Below, one piece after another: positions 56,055 through 60,735 of a DNA stretch of 60,735 nt. Below the pieces are notes generated by a model. That model was given only the letters and a program-made list of their open reading frames with translations, had not been told where the DNA came from and searched no databases. Every line of letters begins with the position of its first letter. Within the stretch, counting starts at the first letter, position 1. The DNA is taken from contig SGPL01000156.1 of the NCBI GenBank assembly GCA_004802705.1, forward strand, positions 1 through 60,735. The letters are read 5' to 3'. Source of the DNA: Bondarzewia mesenterica. Its lineage: Eukaryota > Basidiomycota > Agaricomycetes > Russulales > Bondarzewiaceae. The position numbers and the translations under genes were made by a program.

Positions 56055-59000
56055 ATAGTACACCTGAACCCACGCTCACAAGTTTACGAATCTGGCAACA
56101 AAATGTCAACACGTCGCCTGACAACCAATAAAGTCTCCTTAGCTCAGCCAAACCGGAAGACTTCGACCTCTTAGTCCTACAGGAACCCAGCATTAATTTC
56201 CTCAGAAACACCGTGGCCACGCCGGCGTGGACGGTAATCTACCCCACTAACCACTTACAGAAACCTAAAGCTACTAGATCCCTAATCCTTGTCCGCTCCA
56301 AGCTCTCCACCAGCAGCTGGCGCCAAATCGACTTCCCCAGCCCCGACGTTACTGTAATTCAACTCTCTGGCACCTTCGGCCAACTCACCATCTTCAACAT
56401 CTACAACTCGAACAACCACGGCCGCACCCTCGACGCCCTTGATAGTTATCTCAGGCAACACGAACATGACCTCCTCCCGGACAACCGGTCGTACCTCGTC
56501 TGGTGCGGCAACTTCAACAGGCACCACCCGCTCTGGGACAACCCCGAGGACACCCACCTCTTCACGAAAAAAGCACTCGAGGCAGCAAAACCAATCCTCA
56601 CCCTCCTTGCATGATACCACATGGTCATGCCACTCCCCGGAGGTATTCCGACCCTGCAACATTTCGTCACTGGTAAGTACTCGAGGCCCGACAACGTCTT
56701 CTGCTCGGACACCTGCACTGACCTTTTCATCACATGCGACACCAATCTCGGCCTCCGAGGCCCCAAGACTGATCACCTACCCATACTCAGCCATATGGAC
56801 CTCGACATTCCGCTTACTCTGGCTCGGGAAATACGTAACTGGCGCCTCACGGACTGGGACGCCTTCGCAAAAGAGACTGAAATACGACTAGGCGACTTCC
56901 CTCCCCCCCAACACATCACGTCTACCACGCAATTCACCCAAGCTGCAGACAACCTTATCGAAGCCCTCACAGATGTCATACGCACGACGGTCCCCATCTC
57001 TAAGCCATGTTCCTTTTCCAAATGCTGGTGGACCTCTGACCTCATGACCATGCGTAAAGAGAAGCAACGCCTCGCTAACTTATCTTACAGCCTTCGTCAC
57101 CTACCCAACCACCCGTCGCACCAACAGGTCAAGGACATCAGAAACGCATACGCTACCGAGATTCAGCGCACGAAGAAGCAACATTGGGAAGATTGGCTAG
57201 AGGACGCTAAAGAAAAGGATATGTGGATTGCCAACAAGTACATCTCATCCCCTGCAGGTGATGGAGGCAGAACACGAGTACCATCGCTCAAGACCCAGCT
57301 CCCGGACGGTACGACTAGATCATTGGTTACTAACAGCGAGAAAAGTGCAGCGCTAGCGAGTACCTTCTTTCCCCCACCCCCGGAAACTTCAAGCATCGAC
57401 CCAGACTTCATCTACCCCCCACCGGCTTTTGACTTCATCCCCATCACATGTGAACAAATTCTCTGTCATCTCAAACACCTCCAACCGTACAAAGCACCAG
57501 GACCTGACGGTATCCCCAACATCGTCCTTATGCGCTCAGGCGATCTAGTCCTCGAACACCTCTACTACCTCTACACGGCCACATTCGAACTCCAGATCTT
57601 CTACCCCCCGTGGCGCGACTCTATCACGGTTGTCCTACGCAAGCCCAGTAAATCACGATACGACGTGCCGAAGGCCTACCGACCCATCGCACTGCTCAAT
57701 ACCACATACAAACTCCTATCTGCCATTGTAGCGGAGGAAATTACGTACATAATGGAAGCTAACAACCTCGTCCCAGCCACGCACTTCAGTGGGAGGCCTG
57801 GACGCACAACAACGAACTCCATGCTATTAATTGTTGACAAAATCAAGGCTGCATGGCGGGATCACAAGATAGTATCGGTACTCTTCCTAGATATCAAAGG
57901 CGCGTTTCCGAATGCGGTGACAGAGCGCTTACTCCACAACATGCGTAAGAGGCGCATCAACGAGACATATGTTCTGTTCATAGCGCGCCTACTACAAAAC
58001 CGACGCACCACCCTCCGCTTCGACGACTACACTTCGGACTTCATTGATCTCATCAATGGAATAGGACAGGGTGATCTGTTGTCCATAATACTCTACCTCT
58101 TCTACAACGCTGACCTCTTAGATGTACCCCGTGGCCCTAAGGAGTCGGCTACTTCCTTCGTCATCGACGCGGCCTTTATTGCAGTTGGCAAGACCTTCAG
58201 TGAAACTCACAAGACGCTAGCGCGAATGATGAAACGTGCAGGAGGGGGTATAGACTGGTCGAAAGCTCACAACTCACACTTTGAAGACAGCAAATTAGCA
58301 CTCATCGATTTCTCAAGGCGCCAGGACCCAGACACAGTTCACCCTGGCAAAACAACACCCGCAAAATGCCCGCCGCTCACTCTTCCCTCGGTCACCATCC
58401 GCCCCTCGACATCGGTCAAATTCTTAGGCGTTTACTTCGACCAGGAACTACGATGGAAGCCGCAAGTGCAACATGCGATAGGCAAAGCAATGAAATGGAC
58501 TCTGCAACTCCGGCGTCTCTCGCGAGCATCCACAGGATTACCGCCAATCTTTGTGCGGAGGTTGTATGAGAGCGTGGCCGTCACTAAATTATCTTATGCA
58601 GCTCCTGTCTGGTGTGTTCCCATCCACATCAAAGGAAATGGACGACGGGCGGGCTCTATAGGGATCATAAAACAGCTCAGTAAAGTACAGCGCCTCGCTG
58701 CTCTAACGTTCACAGGTGCCCTCCTGTCTACCGCACAAGACGTACTGAACATACACGCGTTCTTCCTCCCAGTCCCCCTCCTCATCGATAAAGTCTGTTT
58801 CTGAGCAGCCCTGCGTATTGCTGGAGTCCCGTCAAAGCACCCTCTCTTCCGGCCTGTGCGTGATGGAGCGACCTTTAACCCCAAATCCAACCGCTCACCC
58901 CTACATGACCTCATGCATATCTACAACATCACACCCAGCTCAATCGAAATGATACACCTCTTTTGCCACCACCGACCCTCAACGCGCCCCGCATTCACCA

Positions 59001-60040
59001 CCCACATCAAAAAGGACAAAAAGGCAGCCATCTCTGCTGACCGAAAGCTCAAATCAATCATCCGAGTCTATACAGACGGCTCAGCTATCGATGGCAAGGT
59101 AGGGGCAGCAGCATATCTGTACCGAGAGGACAGAGTTGGAGAAGAACCGAAGAAGTTATTTTACCACCTCGGAAGCGTCCACGACCACACAGTATTCGAA
59201 GCGGAGGCGGTAGGCTTAACATTGGTAGCCGAACTAATACGACGTGAAAGTGTTGACATCTGCCAACTCACATCCATTAGCCTAGACAACCAAGCGGCCA
59301 TTGCAGCCACAGATCTCCGCCGTCCCAAATCCGGATATCACATACTGGACACATTCAATGCTCAGGTCGATCACCTCCAGGACACACGAGGTGGTGCATA
59401 CAAGCTTCAGCTCCACTGGGTGCCCAGACATGAGGACGTTGCACGCAACGAAGCAGTGGACAAAGCGGCCAAACAAGCGGCCAAGGGTAAGACCAGCTTG
59501 CGGATACGCCTTCCTGAATACCTACAGAACGGATCGCTCCCAGCCAGCATATCCGCAAGGCGCCAAGCCCATCAGGACGCCCTACTTGAATGCTGGAAAA
59601 AAGAATGGGAAGCCTCACCACGACACGCCCGCATCAGCAAATATGACCCCTCACTCCCATCCAAATCCTACCTACGCCGCGTCAAAACCTTCACGAGGAC
59701 GCAAGCGAGCCTATTCATACAACTCCGTACAGGCCATATCCCCCTACAGCAGCACCTCTAGTGCATAGGAAAGGCCGACTCCGCAATCGGCACATATTGC
59801 GCTGACGCAGAGGAAATGGTTAGACACTTTCTCATTGACTGTCAATTTTTTCGAAAGGACCACCTCATCCTCAAGAACGCACTCCGCCGCGACGCCAATG
59901 ACCTCAGCAAGCTCCTTTCCAATGACACCTCTAACGCAAAACCTCTCTTTCGATACATTTGCGACACCGGCCACTTCAAAGACATTTATGGAGAGAAGTT
60001 CAAAATAAACAGTGCGGACACGGACTCGGACGATGGCTAA
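56051..60040 (+). pseudogene. LINE ORF2 (endonuclease - reverse transcriptase - RNase H), four nonsense codons
   Basis: One continuous reading frame of 1330 codons from ATG 56051 to TAA 60038, interrupted only by TAA 56129, TGA 56612, TGA 58802 and TAG 59759, with no indel. Endonuclease: LRIWQQNVNTS, LLVLQEPSI, YLVWCGNFNRHHPLWD, KTDHLPI. The catalytic GDFN reads GNFN. Reverse transcriptase: YKAPGPDGIPNIVL, AYRPIALLNTTYKLLSAIVA, LFLDIKGAFPNAV, GIGQGDLLSIILYLFYNADL; the FxDD box reads FVIDAAF, so one catalytic Asp is gone. RNase H: IRVYTDGSAIDGKVGAAAY, FEAEAVGL, SLDNQAAIAA, WVPRHEDVARNEAVDKAA, with the acidic residues present. A Cys/His end motif follows (YCADAEEMVRHFLIDC). The copy cannot move itself. 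Confidence 0.9.
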
Positions 60041-60735
60041 CTACAAAAGACACAATCCCCAGTACGTACCCTCACCTCACGAATGAACTACAGACACTTG
60101 CGTCCCCCCCCTACAGACAAACACGCCCGCGCACTCACCTCAAACTCCGCAATCATAACTACTTCACACACACGCACGCTCCTCACGAACCGCACACCGC
60201 TCGCAAACGCGGGGGCCGCCCATGCTTCGCTCTCAAAACGCGCTCAAACATCGGCGCTGGCAAGCTCTTCCGTAGGGATGGGTCACGCGTTGGAGGGTTA
60301 GTGGCTGGGTACGGGAGGAGGTCGGTCTTGTCTGCTGGTGCTCACAGGCGATACGGATTCGCACTTTCTCTTTTTTCTTTCCTTTTACCTTATCCCCGTC
60401 TCCTTTCTCGTTGTGTCCAGAGGATTTATCTTCGTCCCTTGCGCTCCCCGTGCAAAGCCGCTTCGGCGGCCGAGCACCTGACAGATTTACACCCACACTA
60501 CGATCTCATCCTCTCTGCCTCACTCCATCTACTTCACTTTGTTCTCGTTTACGTCGCCCCGTCTAAGCCGAGTTAGGAAGCTCGGGTCCCATTTTTGGCG
60601 TCCGGGAGGGACAATGCCGACTTGGGCACATTCGGGGATGACAAGGGGGCTACAGTCTTTGGTAGCATTTGTATTGTGTCTAACATAAGGTCTAAGACCT
60701 TAAGGACAATAAATTGGATTTCAAAAAAAAAAAAA
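60041..60735 (+). other. LINE 3' untranslated region, poly(A) signal and tail
   Basis: No coding sense. It has CACACA-rich stretches and a C/T-rich block near 60360-60420, then AATAAA at 60708-60713 followed nine bases later by A13 at the end of the window. Confidence 0.75.

Larger units (their letters stand above)
53583..60735 (+). mobile_element. Fungal LINE (non-LTR retrotransposon), inactive copy with poly(A) end
   Basis: Non-LTR element with a gag-like ORF1 (three zinc-knuckle-like Cys/His boxes) and an ORF2 containing an APE-type endonuclease, a reverse transcriptase and a C-terminal RNase H, followed by about 700 bases of 3' untranslated sequence, AATAAA at 60708-60713 and 13 A at 60723-60735. 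This organisation fits Tad/I-like elements common in Agaricomycetes. The 5' limit is uncertain: 53583 is the first plausible coding position and the true end may lie anywhere from about 53300. No target-site duplication can be checked because the window ends in the poly(A). Confidence 0.9.

Noticed and set aside
1..60735. tRNA, rRNA and CRISPR-like structures
   Set aside because: No B-box-like GGTTCGANTCC with a matching acceptor stem, no ribosomal sequence, and no regularly spaced short repeats were seen; CRISPR arrays are not expected in a fungal nucleus.

Overview
The window is nuclear DNA of a basidiomycete fungus, most likely an Agaricomycete. The genes are packed and split by many 45-70 bp GT-AG introns. 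Proteins include a CPL1-like cysteine-rich secreted protein, a DUF6593-like protein, a linker histone H1 and a large Ser/Pro-rich protein. The right end is a fungal LINE retrotransposon that runs into a poly(A) tract at the last base. Gene models were built by hand from splice sites and family similarity. Where exons were summed they close in frame: enolase-family dehydratase 469 aa, F-box 507, EI24 376, H1 272, MZM1 128, CAP 517, E2 150, Ser/Pro-rich 1636, Rsp5 846.

Layout, left to right. 0.3-4.5 kb: an L-fuconate dehydratase/ENOSF1-type enzyme facing a decayed MFS sugar transporter. 5.4-7.0: F-box/LRR protein. 7.6-10.3: DNAJC17-type and BUD13 splicing factors, head to head. 11.3-12.0: CPL1-like secreted protein. 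12.5-13.7: tRNA-splicing endonuclease SEN34, in a patch with many N bases. 14.0-15.6: EI24 family. 17.0-18.4: histone H1. 19.1-20.2: two mitochondrial genes in tandem (MZM1 and a GGQ release factor). 20.5-22.6: adenylyl cyclase-associated protein (Srv2/CAP). 23.0-26.5: PhoD-like phosphatase. 26.9-30.0: Bre2/Ash2 COMPASS subunit divergent from a UBE2L3-like E2. 30.6-35.9: disordered 1636-aa protein. 36.1-41.1: four minus-strand genes (DUF6593-like, BTB, NTAQ1 N-terminal glutamine amidohydrolase, unknown). 41.1-43.9: gene-poor. 44.0-50.6: COG4 and Rsp5. 50.6-53.6: gene-poor, with decayed tandem repeats and weak coding traces. 53.6-60.7: a dead LINE.

The genes are mostly unrelated housekeeping functions rather than a cluster. 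Linked themes are a sugar-acid dehydratase beside a sugar transporter, two splicing factors on one promoter, two mitochondrial genes in tandem, and protein-degradation functions scattered along the window (F-box, E2, Rsp5, BTB, NTAQ1).

The two most interesting signals are these. The metal-binding DDHD core of the PhoD-like phosphatase appears to be assembled from a string of tiny exons of 20, 9, 5, 19 and 37 nt. The LINE has an ATGA overlap between ORF1 and ORF2, and its ORF2 has been killed by nonsense and catalytic-site substitutions without any indel.

Caution: at least six single-base frame breaks fall in conserved genes (DNAJC17, BUD13 twice, SEN34 twice, Bre2), two of them in homopolymers. 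Together with the N bases this points to sequencing error more than to gene decay.
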